From NCBI GenBank assembly GCA_029202445.1, contig CP119321.1, positions 310,001 to 374,000 on the forward strand: 64,000 nucleotides of DNA, in the 5' to 3' direction. The notes below the pieces were generated by a model that had not been told where the DNA came from, did no database searches, and worked only from the letters and a program-made list of their open reading frames with translations. Each line of letters begins with the position of its first letter. Within the stretch, counting starts at the first letter, position 1. Source of the stretch: Candidatus Microbacterium phytovorans. GTDB taxonomy: Bacteria > Actinomycetota > Actinomycetes > Actinomycetales > Microbacteriaceae. The translations under genes were made by a program, and so were the position numbers. Shown one piece after another: positions 49,418 through 58,492 of this stretch.

Positions 49418-50119
49418 TCAGGCGCGGCGCCGGCGCACGATGGTGACCGCCAGAGCCGCGAGGGCCGCCGCGAGCGCGCCGCCCGAGAGCCACCGGGCCA
49501 CGGGGTCGGCAGCCGACGACTCGGTGGCCGCGGCATCCGTCTCTTCGTGGTCGCCTTCCGCGTGGTCGCCTTCCTCGGCCGCGTGACCGTGGTCGTCGGT
49601 CTCGGCGACCGACCCCACGGAGACAACGGGCGCGGGCGCCTCGAGGTCATCAACGCTCTGGCCTTCGTCGGCCACCTCGATCCAGTCGGTCTGACCGGTC
49701 TCGCACTGCTGGACGATCGGGAAGGCCACTTCGGAGTTGGCCACGGACGAGGCGAACACGACATCCATCGCGACCGCGGCGCTGAGGCCGTCGTCGACGG
49801 GCGTGACGGCCGTGTAGGTGACCTGGGTCGCGACGCCATTCGCGCCGAGCTCGCGCTCGATCGTCCACGCCCCGTCGACGACGGGCGTCACGGCGTCGAC
49901 GCCCTCGGGGATCGTCACGACGAGACTCGTCGTGGGCGACTCCTCGCAGCCGTGGCTGAAGCTGAAGGACAGGCGGGTGGATGCCGAGGCGCTGGCCGCT
50001 TCGGGGGTGACGTGGACATGCGCGGAAGCGGCCAGGGGTGCGGCCAGGACGAGCGCGCCGCCGAGGACGAGTCCGCCCGTGAGCAGACGGGAGCGGCGGG
50101 CAGGGACGAAGGTGGTCAT
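49418..50119 (-). CDS. YcnI-family (DUF1775) copper-binding protein
   Basis: 233 residues. Signal peptide ends ...PLAASA, and the mature protein begins HVHVTPEAA; in YcnI this N-terminal His with a Trp binds Cu(II). DUF1775 domain to about residue 150, then a His/Glu/Asp-rich linker and a C-terminal transmembrane helix with RRRR. ATG 50119. The next gene upstream is a membrane protein, probably its partner in copper handling. Exported, membrane-anchored. Confidence 0.85.
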   Translation of the reverse strand: MTTFVPARRSRLLTGGLVLGGALVLAAPLAASAHVHVTPEAASASASTRLSFSFSHGCEESPTTSLVVTIPEGVDAVTPVVDGAWTIERELGANGVATQVTYTAVTPVDDGLSAAVAMDVVFASSVANSEVAFPIVQQCETGQTDWIEVADEGQSVDDLEAPAPVVSVGSVAETDDHGHAAEEGDHAEGDHEETDAAATESSAADPVARWLSGGALAAALAALAVTIVRRRRA

Positions 50120-50205
50120 GGTGTGCTTTCTGTGGTCGTTCGACGAGGGCCGCGGCGCGGTGCGCGCCACGGAGGTTCTGCCTTCGGGGTGAGGGCAGGC
50201 TGAGG

Positions 50206-50799
50206 TCACCGCGCGAGCGCGGGAGGACCTCGTCGAGACAACGCGGACAGGAAGACCGGGCGCGGGAGTGCGCCGGCGGGAGTGCTCCGCGCCGCGCGTG
50301 CGACGGGGATGTCGAGCGTCGGGAGCGCGCGGGTGAGCAGTCGACGGATGCCGCGGGCGATGCGGCGGAGCGCCCGCTCGCCGTATTGGAGGAGGAGCAC
50401 GGTCGCGGCCGCAGCGAGGACGTGGGCGACGATCATGGGCGCATCGAGGTGCAGGTGCGACACCGACACGGGAGAGAGCGCAGGGAGGGCGTGGTGGGGT
50501 GTGGTCGTGACCGACGCGCCTCCCGTTCCCACCGCGGCGAAAGCAGCGTGCAGCGCAGCCTGCGAGACGATCGCTGCGGCGACGGTACCCCGCAGCGATG
50601 GGCGCCGACCGACCAGGACCACGGCGATCGGGGATGCCAGCAGCGTCACGGCCAGGAGGAGCCACCAGGCCGGTGCCCCGCCGCCGGCGAGCGTATGGGC
50701 GGTGGCTGTCACCGTGACGGCGACGGCACTGGACGCGGTGCCCCGCAGCGCGCGCTGCCGACGGGTCACACGTCGCACGCCCTGCCGCTCCCGCTCCAC
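50206..50799 (-). CDS. membrane protein of unknown function beside ycnI-like gene
   Basis: 197 residues: Arg-rich N-terminus, four to five hydrophobic helices (residues about 20-140) with a short loop holding HH and HLHLD, and a basic C-terminal tail. No family recognised. TAGGCT at 50806-50811 lies 6 bases before GTG 50799, a leaderless start. It shares the promoter region with divergent rseP and precedes the copper protein by 86 bases; its loop histidines could bind metal, but that is only an inference. Confidence 0.65.
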   Translation of the reverse strand: MERERQGVRRVTRRQRALRGTASSAVAVTVTATAHTLAGGGAPAWWLLLAVTLLASPIAVVLVGRRPSLRGTVAAAIVSQAALHAAFAAVGTGGASVTTTPHHALPALSPVSVSHLHLDAPMIVAHVLAAAATVLLLQYGERALRRIARGIRRLLTRALPTLDIPVARAARSTPAGALPRPVFLSALSRRGPPALAR

Positions 50800-50862
50800 A
50801 CCACGAGCCTACCTGGGCGGCGCGCGGCCAATTCCTAGCCGGTCGGGGTACTGTGTGCGATC

Positions 50863-52155
50863 GTGACCGTCCTCGCATTCGTCATCGGCGTGCTGCTGCT
50901 CGTCGTGGGCCTCGCCGTCTCGATCGCTCTCCACGAGATCGGGCATCTCCTGCCCGCGAAGAAGTTCGGCGTGCGCGTCGGCCAGTACATGATCGGGTTC
51001 GGCCCGACCCTGTGGTCACGGCGGATCGGCGAGACCGAGTACGGCGTGAAGGCCCTTCCTCTCGGGGGCTACATCTCGATGGCCGGCATGTACCCGCCCT
51101 CGCGCCGCGAGGGCCGAGCCACGGGCGGCTTCTTCGCGACGATGGTGCAGGACGCCCGGGCCGCCAACGATGAAACCCTCGACGGCGCCGGGGAGCGTCG
51201 GGCGTTCTACGAGCTGTCGGTGTGGCGGCGCGTCGTCATCATGCTGGGCGGTCCGCTGATGAACTTCCTGCTGGCGATCGTCCTGCTCACCATCGTGCTG
51301 TCCGGCATCGGCCTGCAGACGGCGACCACGACGATCGCGTCGGTGAACGAGTGCGTGCTCCCGGCCGGATCGACGCAGACCGCGTGCACCGCCGACGACC
51401 CGGCCTCGCCGGCCGCCGAGGCCGGCATCCTTCCGGGCGATGTGCTCGTCTCCGTCGCCGGTACCCCCGTCTCGACGTTCGCCGAGGCGTCGATCATCAT
51501 CCAGGCCGCCGCCGACGAGACGATCCCCGTGGTCGTCGATCGCGACGGCGAGCAGGTCACCCTGTCGGTGACGCCGATGCCCGCCGAGCGGGAGGTCATG
51601 GGGCCCGACGGCGAGGTGATGACGGCGGAGGTCGGCTTCGTGGGCATGACGGCGACGGTCGCCTACGTACCGCAGCCGATCTGGGAAGGCCCGCAGACCG
51701 CCGTCGAGCGCACGGGTCAGATCGCCGGCATCCTGTGGCAGCTCCCGGCCAAGGTCTATCAGACGGCCGTCGACATGTTCACGGGCGCCGAACGAGACCC
51801 CAACGGTCCGCTGTCGGTCGTCGGCGCGGGTCGTCTCGCCGGTGAAGTGGCGGCCGTCGACGCCCCGATCCTCAATCGCGCCGCGGCGATCCTGGAGCTG
51901 CTCGCGGGCCTCAACATCGCCCTCTTCGTCTTCAACCTCATCCCCCTTCTCCCGCTCGACGGCGGCCACGTCGTCGTCGCGCTGTGGGACGGCATCAAGC
52001 GCGCCTGGGCGCGGATGTTCCGCCGCCCGCCGCCGAAGCCGGTGGACGCCACGAAGCTCGTGCCGGTGACCTTCGTCGTCGTGATCGCCCTCATCGTCAT
52101 GGGAGGCGTCCTCATCCTGGCCGACATCGTCAATCCGGTGCAGCTGTTCGGCTGA
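50863..52155 (+). CDS. rseP: site-2 protease (RseP/Rip1 family zinc metalloprotease)
   Basis: 430 residues. Intramembrane protease that cuts anti-sigma factors and other membrane proteins. HEIGH zinc motif in ALHEIGHLLPAKKFG, a PDZ domain (about 170-260, EAGILPGDVLVSVAGTPV), and NLIPLLPLDGGH in the C-terminal helix. TACTGT at 50849-50854 lies 8 bases upstream of the GTG. In mycobacteria it sits between dxr and ispG. Here those two genes are 6.6 kb to the left and 5.2 kb to the right. Confidence 0.95.
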   Translation: MTVLAFVIGVLLLVVGLAVSIALHEIGHLLPAKKFGVRVGQYMIGFGPTLWSRRIGETEYGVKALPLGGYISMAGMYPPSRREGRATGGFFATMVQDARAANDETLDGAGERRAFYELSVWRRVVIMLGGPLMNFLLAIVLLTIVLSGIGLQTATTTIASVNECVLPAGSTQTACTADDPASPAAEAGILPGDVLVSVAGTPVSTFAEASIIIQAAADETIPVVVDRDGEQVTLSVTPMPAEREVMGPDGEVMTAEVGFVGMTATVAYVPQPIWEGPQTAVERTGQIAGILWQLPAKVYQTAVDMFTGAERDPNGPLSVVGAGRLAGEVAAVDAPILNRAAAILELLAGLNIALFVFNLIPLLPLDGGHVVVALWDGIKRAWARMFRRPPPKPVDATKLVPVTFVVVIALIVMGGVLILADIVNPVQLFG

Positions 52156-52182
52156 CGTCGCGCTGACGATTTCTTCGTGACG

Positions 52183-52211
52183 TGTCGAAATCGCACTTGT
52201 CCGTTCGCTGT
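52183..52211 (+). promoter_or_regulatory. possible ECF42 sigma-factor promoter before the DGPF gene
   Basis: TGTCGA at 52183-52188 matches the -35 motif described for ECF42 sigma factors. About 17 bases further, CGCTGT is a possible but imperfect -10. It lies 60 bases before the DGPF gene, the known target class of ECF42 factors. Confidence 0.5.
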
Positions 52212-52248
52212 GGGGATGACACGGTTCCCATGACGAAAGGACGCCACC

Positions 52249-52608
52249 GTGAAATACGTCATCATGTTCACCTCCACCCCTGAAGTCGACGCGCAACTGT
52301 CCGCAGAGGAGGGTCAGGCCCTCTACGCGAAGGTCTACGAGTGGTTCCAGCAGCACGACGCGGTCCTCGCGGACGGCGGCGCCGAATTGCAGCCCGCCGA
52401 CACGGCGACGACCGTCCGCGGCGGCGGGGTCGTCGTCGACGGTCCGTTCTCGGAAGCCAAGGAGGTCATCGGGGGCTTCTCGGTGCTCGACGTCGACGAC
52501 ATCGACGCCGCCATCGCGGTCGCGAGGACCTGGCCGATGCTCGATCTCCCCGGGACATCGGTCGAGATCCGCCCGATGGTCACGGACTACAGCCAGTTCG
52601 AGCAGTGA
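52249..52608 (+). CDS. YCII/DGPF-domain protein
   Basis: 119 residues. YCII-like alpha-beta domain with the name-giving motif VVVDGPFSEAKE (about residue 67) and GGFSVLDVDD. DGPF proteins are the standard partners and targets of ECF42 sigma factors; their biochemical role is unknown. GTG start with AAAGGACG. Its stop overlaps the sigma factor start by four bases (GTGA). Confidence 0.9.
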   Translation: MKYVIMFTSTPEVDAQLSAEEGQALYAKVYEWFQQHDAVLADGGAELQPADTATTVRGGGVVVDGPFSEAKEVIGGFSVLDVDDIDAAIAVARTWPMLDLPGTSVEIRPMVTDYSQFEQ

Positions 52609-53876
52609 GCCCGACGGATGCCGCGACGCCGCCCCGCTCCGGAGCACCGGCCGGCGGAGGGGTCGCGGCATCCGATCACGAGCTGGCGCGCCTCGTGCGC
52701 GACGAGGCCGCACGCATCGTCGGCATCCTGACGGCCGCGACCGGCAACCTCGACGTCGCCGAGGAGGCGACCGCCGAGGCGATCGAGGAAGCTCTGCGCG
52801 CCTGGCGACAGCACGGTGCTCCCGCCCGGCCAGGGGGCTGGCTCCTCCAGGCGGCGCGGCACAACGCTCTGGACCGGCTGCGCCGGGAGACGCGATACCG
52901 GGAGAAGCTGGAGGCCGTCCGCGCGCTGACCGTCGAGGACGGACACCCGGCCCGGGGCGACGAGGGACCCGACGAACGCGTGCCGCTGCTGTTCGGGTGC
53001 TGCCACCCGGCGCTGGCCCCCGAGGCTCAGCTCGCCCTCACGCTGCGCGCGGTGTTGGGAGTGACCACCGCGCAGATCGCGCGCGCGACGCTGGAGCCGG
53101 AGAGCACCGTCGGCCAGCGCATCTCGCGCGCCAAACGGAAGATGGCGGCGGTCGGCATCCCCCTCGGCATTCCCGAGGGAGCCGAGCGGGTCGACCGGCT
53201 CGACATCGTGCTCACCGTCGTCTCGGTGCTCTACGACGCCGCGCACCTGCGCGCGGGCGCGGATGCCGTCGCCGATCGCGACCTCGCCGACGATGCGTTG
53301 TGGCTCGCCCGCGTGGTGGCCGGAGCGTTGCCGCGCGAGGCTGAGGCGGCCGGCCTCCACGCACTGCTCCTGTTCCACCGTGCGCGCGAGCCTGCCCGGT
53401 CGAGGGGCGGCGATCTCGTCCTCCTCGAGGCGCAGGATCGGAGCCTCTGGGACGCGGCGCTGATCGCGCGCGGGCGCGCCGAACTCGATCGCGCGGCCGC
53501 CCTGCGCTCCCCGGGACGGTGGCAGCTGCACGCCGCCATCGCCGCCTGCCATGTCGACGCCCCGACGATCGCCGACACCGACTGGGTGCAGATGCTCGTG
53601 CTCTACGACATGCTGCGCGGGTACGACGGTTCGCCCATCGTCGCGCTCAACCGTGCCGTCGTGCTGTCGCGTGTCGCCGGTGCGCAGGCCGCGCTCGCCG
53701 ATGTCGATGCCCTCGCCGGCCCGCTGTCCCGGTATCACCTGTGGCACGCCGTACGCGCCCGCCTTCTCCGGGATCTCGGGAGGGAGGCCGAAGCCGACGA
53801 GGCCGACCGGCGCGCGGCGGAGCTCACCTCCAACGTCGCCGAGCAGCGCCTGCTGGCCGCCCGACGCGCGCGCTGA
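52605..53876 (+). CDS. ECF42-type RNA polymerase sigma factor with TPR-like C-terminal domain
   Basis: 423 residues, about twice a plain ECF factor. Residues 25-100: sigma region 2 with PGGWLLQAARHNALDRLRR. Residues about 125-185: region 4 with helix-turn-helix VTTAQIARATLEPESTVGQRISRAK. Residues 195-423 are the DUF6596/TPR-like extension (LYDAAHLRAGADA, YDGSPIVALNRAV) typical of ECF42, needed for activity in place of an anti-sigma factor. Translationally coupled to the DGPF gene. Regulon probably includes its partner. Confidence 0.92.
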   Translation: MSPTDAATPPRSGAPAGGGVAASDHELARLVRDEAARIVGILTAATGNLDVAEEATAEAIEEALRAWRQHGAPARPGGWLLQAARHNALDRLRRETRYREKLEAVRALTVEDGHPARGDEGPDERVPLLFGCCHPALAPEAQLALTLRAVLGVTTAQIARATLEPESTVGQRISRAKRKMAAVGIPLGIPEGAERVDRLDIVLTVVSVLYDAAHLRAGADAVADRDLADDALWLARVVAGALPREAEAAGLHALLLFHRAREPARSRGGDLVLLEAQDRSLWDAALIARGRAELDRAAALRSPGRWQLHAAIAACHVDAPTIADTDWVQMLVLYDMLRGYDGSPIVALNRAVVLSRVAGAQAALADVDALAGPLSRYHLWHAVRARLLRDLGREAEADEADRRAAELTSNVAEQRLLAARRAR

Positions 53877-53906
53877 CCGCTACTCGCGCGTGCGGGCACC
53901 GGTCGT

Positions 53907-55826
53907 TTAGGCCGGCGCCGTCTCCAGCGCGTGCCGCACGAGCCGTTCGAGGGTCTCGAGCCCGTCGCGCGACAGGATCGATTCCAGATGGCCCTGCACG
54001 GTGGCAAAGCCCGGCCCGCGGAGCGCGTACACGTCGCCGGACACGGCATCCGCGGCCACCTCCGTATCGCCGACGCGGGTCGTCCCCGGGCTGACGCGCG
54101 CCGTGAACGTGTTGTAGAACCCGATGGATGCCGGACGTCCGAAGATGTCGACCTCCTTCTGGAGACCCTGATGGGGCGTCGCGAGCGGGGCGAGTTCCAA
54201 TCCCAGGCCGTCGGCGACGATCTGGTGGCTGAGGCATACCGCCAGGAGCGGCCGTGCCGACGCGCGCCGCGCCGCGACGACCGTGCGCATGCGCTCGAGG
54301 CGTGCGCTGTCGGGGTCGCGGGGATCGCCGGGGCCGGGGCCGCAGACCACGAGATCGGCGAGGTCCAGCGACGCGGGATCGGCGTCGGCCCACGGGACGA
54401 TCGTCACGTCGAACCCGAGGTGGCGCAGCTGATGCGCGAGCATCGTCGTGAAGCGGTCCTCGGCGTCGACGACGACCGCCGTGCGTCCCCCGCCCCATGT
54501 CGAGCGGGGCGCCGCACTCGGGGCGTCCTGCGGATTGAGCCAGAACGAGGCGAGTCGCTCGTTCCGCGCGGCGAGAAGAGCCGCCACCCCGGAATCGTCG
54601 GCGAGGCGGCGCGGCTCGGCGGAGGGCGCGTCCTCGTCGACGTCGGCACGCCGCACGTCGCGCTCGACGGCGCCGAGCGCTCCGAGGACGCCCGCCGCCT
54701 TGCCGTGTGTCTCGCTGACCTCGCCGTACGGGTCGGAGTGGCGCACGAGCGTCGCGCCGACCGGTACGCGCAGACGGCCGTCGACGAGATACGCCGTGCG
54801 GATGAGGATGGGGGCGTCGAGGTCGTGGCCGTCGCCGGCCGGCGTGAACAGCGCCGCCACGCCGGAGTAGTAACCGCGAGCGGAGCGTTCGTGGCGACGG
54901 ATGACAGTGCACGCGTTCTGCATCGGCGAACCCGTCACGGTCGGGGCGAACATCGTCTCGCGGAGGATGTCACGCGGGTCGAGCGTGCTCCTGCCGCGCA
55001 GCATGTACTCGGTGTGGGTGAGGCGCGACATCTCCTTGAGATGAGGTCCGGTGATGCGTCCGCCGTCGCTGCACACGGCGGACATCATCTTCAGTTCCTC
55101 ATCGACGACCATGAACAGTTCCTCGGTCTCCTTCGTGGAGGAGAGGAACTCGGTGAGCGTGTCGACCGTCGCACCGCCGTCGGGGTGGCGGAACGTGCCC
55201 GAGATCGGGTTCATCGTCACGACGCCCGCCTGGGCGCTGACGTGGGCCTCCGGGCTCGCGCCCACCGCGACGTGACCGGGGGTGACCACGAGGAACGTCC
55301 AGTAGGCGCCGCGTTCGTGTTCCAGCAGGGCGCGGAACCAGGTGAGTCCCGCCGTCACGGGGTCGACGTCGACCGTCGCCGTGAAGTCGCGGCGGATGAC
55401 GAAGTTGGCGCCTTCGCCGCGGCCGATCTCGTCGGCGATCACGCGGCGGACGATCGTGGCGTATTCCTCGTCGGGAATGTCGAAACCGGCGTCCGCGAGG
55501 GCGACGTCTGCGGCGGGGAGCGAGGCGAGCACCTCGTCGCGCGGGGCGGACTCGTGCGCGCCGACCACCAGGCAGCGCAACGGCGCGTCGTCGTCGTGGC
55601 ATTCGAACCCGCGCTCGACGACCTGACGGAAGGGAACGAGGGCGAGCACCTCCTGCGGCGCACCGTCGGCGTCGTGGAGGGGGATGTCGGCGAGCCGCGG
55701 AACGTCGACGATATCGCCGGTCAGCACCTCGACGCGCGCGTCGTCGCGCGCGATGAGGGCGAACGGCGCACCGGCGGCGACCGCGGCTTCGAGGCTCGCG
55801 GGGAGTGAGGAGGGGCGCGCGGTCAT
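53907..55826 (-). CDS. fused anthranilate synthase TrpE-TrpG (PhzE-like)
   Basis: 639 residues. Residues about 90-410 are the chorismate-binding TrpE domain (NFVIRRDFTATV, then MNPISGTFRHPDGG and TGSPMQNACTVIRRHE). Residues about 440-639 are a class I glutamine amidotransferase with nucleophile Cys in LLAVCLSHQ and the pair GHLES. It makes anthranilate from chorismate and glutamine. HQGLQKEVDIFG with FYNTF is shared with phenazine PhzE (ADIC synthase), but the Trp attenuator upstream argues for tryptophan supply, as in Streptomyces trpEG. ATG 55826 follows GAAAGG. Confidence 0.9.
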   Translation of the reverse strand: MTARPSSLPASLEAAVAAGAPFALIARDDARVEVLTGDIVDVPRLADIPLHDADGAPQEVLALVPFRQVVERGFECHDDDAPLRCLVVGAHESAPRDEVLASLPAADVALADAGFDIPDEEYATIVRRVIADEIGRGEGANFVIRRDFTATVDVDPVTAGLTWFRALLEHERGAYWTFLVVTPGHVAVGASPEAHVSAQAGVVTMNPISGTFRHPDGGATVDTLTEFLSSTKETEELFMVVDEELKMMSAVCSDGGRITGPHLKEMSRLTHTEYMLRGRSTLDPRDILRETMFAPTVTGSPMQNACTVIRRHERSARGYYSGVAALFTPAGDGHDLDAPILIRTAYLVDGRLRVPVGATLVRHSDPYGEVSETHGKAAGVLGALGAVERDVRRADVDEDAPSAEPRRLADDSGVAALLAARNERLASFWLNPQDAPSAAPRSTWGGGRTAVVVDAEDRFTTMLAHQLRHLGFDVTIVPWADADPASLDLADLVVCGPGPGDPRDPDSARLERMRTVVAARRASARPLLAVCLSHQIVADGLGLELAPLATPHQGLQKEVDIFGRPASIGFYNTFTARVSPGTTRVGDTEVAADAVSGDVYALRGPGFATVQGHLESILSRDGLETLERLVRHALETAPA

Positions 55827-55865
55827 CGCCGGGCCTTTCGTCTGGTCGGGCGGTCGTCGCGGGAA

Positions 55866-55892
55866 CGAAAAGACCGCCTCGGCGGGCGGTCT
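55866..55892 (-). terminator. attenuator terminator of trpEG
   Basis: On the minus strand AGACCGCC (55892-55885) pairs with GGCGGTCT (55878-55871), loop of 6, followed by TTTTC, a true Rho-independent terminator. Its first arm (ACCGCC) can instead pair with GGCGGT just after the leader peptide (55918-55913), forming an antiterminator. It lies 40 bases before the trpEG ATG. Confidence 0.88.
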
Positions 55893-55918
55893 GTGATCAG
55901 GGTTGCGAACACACCGCC

Positions 55919-55954
55919 TCAGCGGGTGGGCCACCACGTGGTGTTCGCGAACAT
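55919..55954 (-). CDS. trpL: trp leader peptide with tandem Trp codons
   Basis: An 11-codon ORF, MFANTTWWPTR, with two adjacent TGG codons, located before the attenuator. Stalling at TGG TGG when Trp-tRNA is scarce would free the antiterminator pairing and let trpEG be transcribed. Streptomyces trpE leaders also begin MFA and carry three Trp codons. GATAAT (55963-55968) lies 8 bases before the ATG, so the leader peptide itself seems to be translated from a leaderless mRNA. Confidence 0.88.
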   Translation of the reverse strand: MFANTTWWPTR

Positions 55955-56020
55955 GCGGTCACATTATCACGGTGCCTCGCCCGTGCCTGTCCGTCAGGCG
56001 CAGCCCGGACTCGCTGTCCG

Positions 56021-57283
56021 TCACGCCCCGAGACGGGACAGATCCTCGTCGAGGTGGCGATGGCCGACCACTTCGTAGCCGACCACGATGACCAGCGGCG
56101 CGAGCCCTGTGATCACGATCGTCGTACCGAGGGACGCACCGGCCAACGATGCGGCCACCGCCGCCGCCAGAATCGCGGACGAGCCCGCCAGCAGCCACAG
56201 GTGGAAAGCGTCGAAGCGACCGACGAGCGTGGCGTACAGCACCCCGAGGATCACGATGAACACGAAGGCGGGCGCGGCGATCGTCAGGAGCGCGTATGTG
56301 GCATCCACGTGGGCTTCGCCCTCGATCACGTACGCCGCGACGTGCAGACCGGCCCCGATCGCCGCGACGGCGGCGAACAGCACGATGTGCAGGTAGCCCC
56401 ACACGAACGACACCGACGGGCGCCGACTCAGGATGCGCGCGGCGGGGACCGTGAAGTACGACCACCAGACGGTGAAGGCGAGCAGCATGCCGCCGAAGGC
56501 GACCAGCCCGGCCTCGACGCTCCAGACGGTGTTCTCGACGGCCGCGGAGATCGCCAGGACGGTTCCGAGGATCACTTCGCCGAGGGTGATGATCACCAGC
56601 AGCCCGTAGCGCTCGGCGATGTGGTGGGGATGCCACGGGGTGGCGCCGCCGCGCCGCTCGGCGACGAGAGGCACGATCATCTCGAGCAGCCCCAGCGCGA
56701 CCATCAGCGTCACGCCGATCCCCAGCGGCGGATCGATCACGATCGCCACGACCCAGCCCACTTGGACGATGCCGAGACCCGTCGCATACGTGAGCGCCGT
56801 GCGACGGTGCTGCGGGTTGTGCGCGGCGACGCGGATCCACACCGCGATCAGCGCGACCCGCATGATGACGTAGCCGGCGATCATGAGGGCGTTGTCGACG
56901 TGTTGACCCTCGTCGAGTGAATGGAAGAACGGGGGCAGTCCGAGGGCGAGGACGGCGACGCCGATCATCTGGACGAATGTCGCGATCCGCACGAACACGT
57001 CGTCGGCGTCGAACGCCGACCACAGCCACGTCGCGTTGATCCACGCCCACGTGACGGCGAACACCGCGATGAAGAAGCCCCCGGCGGCCGGAACGGTGTG
57101 ACCCAGCTCGAACAGGTGCGCTGCCTGAGAGCCGGCCTGACTGAAGGCGACGACGAAGGTGAGGTCGAACAGCAGCTCCAGCGGCGTCGCGGTGCGGTGC
57201 GGTTCCCGCGGGTCGCGGCCGGTGAGGCGGGCGAACCCGCGTGTCAGGGAGCCGTGGTTCTCGGCGGCGGGGGTCGTCGTCAT
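56021..57283 (-). CDS. ltrA: low temperature requirement A (LtrA) family membrane protein
   Basis: 420 residues with about ten transmembrane helices. TPLELLFDLTFVVAFSQ at the N-terminus is the family hallmark, followed by WINATWLWSAFD and ERYGLLVIITLGEVILG. LtrA was found in Listeria as needed for growth in the cold; the molecular function is unknown. ATG 57283 is preceded by TACCTT with a 6-base gap, so probably leaderless. Divergent from ispG. Confidence 0.9.
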   Translation of the reverse strand: MTTTPAAENHGSLTRGFARLTGRDPREPHRTATPLELLFDLTFVVAFSQAGSQAAHLFELGHTVPAAGGFFIAVFAVTWAWINATWLWSAFDADDVFVRIATFVQMIGVAVLALGLPPFFHSLDEGQHVDNALMIAGYVIMRVALIAVWIRVAAHNPQHRRTALTYATGLGIVQVGWVVAIVIDPPLGIGVTLMVALGLLEMIVPLVAERRGGATPWHPHHIAERYGLLVIITLGEVILGTVLAISAAVENTVWSVEAGLVAFGGMLLAFTVWWSYFTVPAARILSRRPSVSFVWGYLHIVLFAAVAAIGAGLHVAAYVIEGEAHVDATYALLTIAAPAFVFIVILGVLYATLVGRFDAFHLWLLAGSSAILAAAVAASLAGASLGTTIVITGLAPLVIVVGYEVVGHRHLDEDLSRLGA

Positions 57284-57328
57284 GCAGGAAAGGTACACCG
57301 CTCACAGCCTCCTTATCGGTCGGCGGCG

Positions 57329-57334
57329 TAGGCT
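57329..57334 (+). promoter_or_regulatory. -10 box of ispG, leaderless arrangement
   Basis: TAGGCT ends 6 bases before GTG 57341, the same layout as for dxr. This decides between three near in-frame GTG codons (57335, 57341, 57350). Confidence 0.6.
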
Positions 57335-57340
57335 GTGGAT

Positions 57341-58492
57341 GTGCCAGCTGTGAACCTCGGGATGCCGCGCGTGCCGGACGTCCTCGCCCCCCGTCGCAAG
57401 AGTCGCCAGATCAAGGTCGGCAAGGTTCTCGTCGGCGGTGATGCCCCCGTCAGCGTGCAGTCGATGACGACCACGCCGACGACCGACATCAACGCGACGC
57501 TGCAGCAGATCGCGGAGCTCACGGCATCCGGGTGCGAGATCGTGCGGGTCGCCGTGCCGTCGCAGGACGACGCCGACGTGCTCCACATCATCGCGAAGAA
57601 GAGTCAGATCCCCGTGATCGCCGACATCCACTTCCAGCCGAAGTACGTCTTCCAGGCGATCGATGCGGGCTGTGCCGCGGTGCGCGTGAACCCGGGCAAC
57701 ATCCGCAAGTTCGACGACCAGGTGGGGGCCATCGCGAAGGCCGCGAAGGATGCCGGTGTGTCCCTCCGCATCGGCGTGAATGCCGGTTCGCTCGACCGGC
57801 GGCTGCTCGAGAAGTACGGCAAAGCGACGCCGGAGGCGCTCATGGAGAGCGCCGTCTGGGAGGCGTCGCTGTTCGAGGAGCACGACTTCCACGACTTCAA
57901 GATCTCGGTCAAGCACAACGATCCCGTCGTCATGGTGAAGGCCTACCGTCTGCTGGCCGAGCGGGGCGATTGGCCCCTGCACCTCGGCGTGACCGAGGCC
58001 GGTCCCGCCTTCCAGGGCACCATCAAGTCGGCGACGGCTTTCGGCATCCTGTTGTCCGAGGGCATCGGCGACACGATCCGGGTGTCCCTGTCGGCGCCCC
58101 CGGCGGAAGAAGTGAAGGTCGGCCACCAGATCCTGCAGTCGCTGAACCTGCGCGAACGCAAGCTCGAGATCGTCTCGTGCCCGTCGTGCGGGCGCGCGCA
58201 GGTCGACGTCTACACGCTGGCCAACGACGTCACCGAGGGGCTCAAGGACATGACGGTCCCGCTTCGCGTCGCCGTCATGGGCTGCGTCGTCAACGGTCCG
58301 GGAGAGGCGCGCGAGGCCGACCTGGGTGTGGCGAGCGGCAACGGCAAGGGCCAGATCTTCGTCAAGGGCGAAGTCATCAAGACCGTTCCCGAGGCCGACA
58401 TCGTCGCGACCCTCATCGAAGAGGCCAACCGCATCGCCGACGAGATGGGCCCCGACGCCCCGCTCGGCACGGCGCAGGTCGTCACCACCTGA
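57341..58492 (+). CDS. ispG: 4-hydroxy-3-methylbut-2-en-1-yl diphosphate synthase
   Basis: 383 residues. Iron-sulfur enzyme of the MEP pathway turning MEcPP into [30 protein letters not shown], a TIM barrel, and C-terminal cluster ligands in [10 protein letters not shown] and [13 protein letters not shown] 57341 chosen from the TAGGCT position; GTG 57335 overlaps the box. Its stop is directly followed by the end of the convergent PLP lyase gene. Confidence 0.97.
   Translation: MPAVNLGMPRVPDVLAPRRKSRQIKVGKVLVGGDAPVSVQSMTTTPTTDINATLQQIAELTASGCEIVRVAVPSQDDADVLHIIAKKSQIPVIADIHFQPKYVFQAIDAGCAAVRVNPGNIRKFDDQVGAIAKAAKDAGVSLRIGVNAGSLDRRLLEKYGKATPEALMESAVWEASLFEEHDFHDFKISVKHNDPVVMVKAYRLLAERGDWPLHLGVTEAGPAFQGTIKSATAFGILLSEGIGDTIRVSLSAPPAEEVKVGHQILQSLNLRERKLEIVSCPSCGRAQVDVYTLANDVTEGLKDMTVPLRVAVMGCVVNGPGEAREADLGVASGNGKGQIFVKGEVIKTVPEADIVATLIEEANRIADEMGPDAPLGTAQVVTT

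Noticed and set aside
53907..55826. Phenazine biosynthesis gene cluster
   Set aside because: The PhzE-like fusion has a Trp attenuator and no other phz-like gene is nearby; anthranilate synthase fits better.
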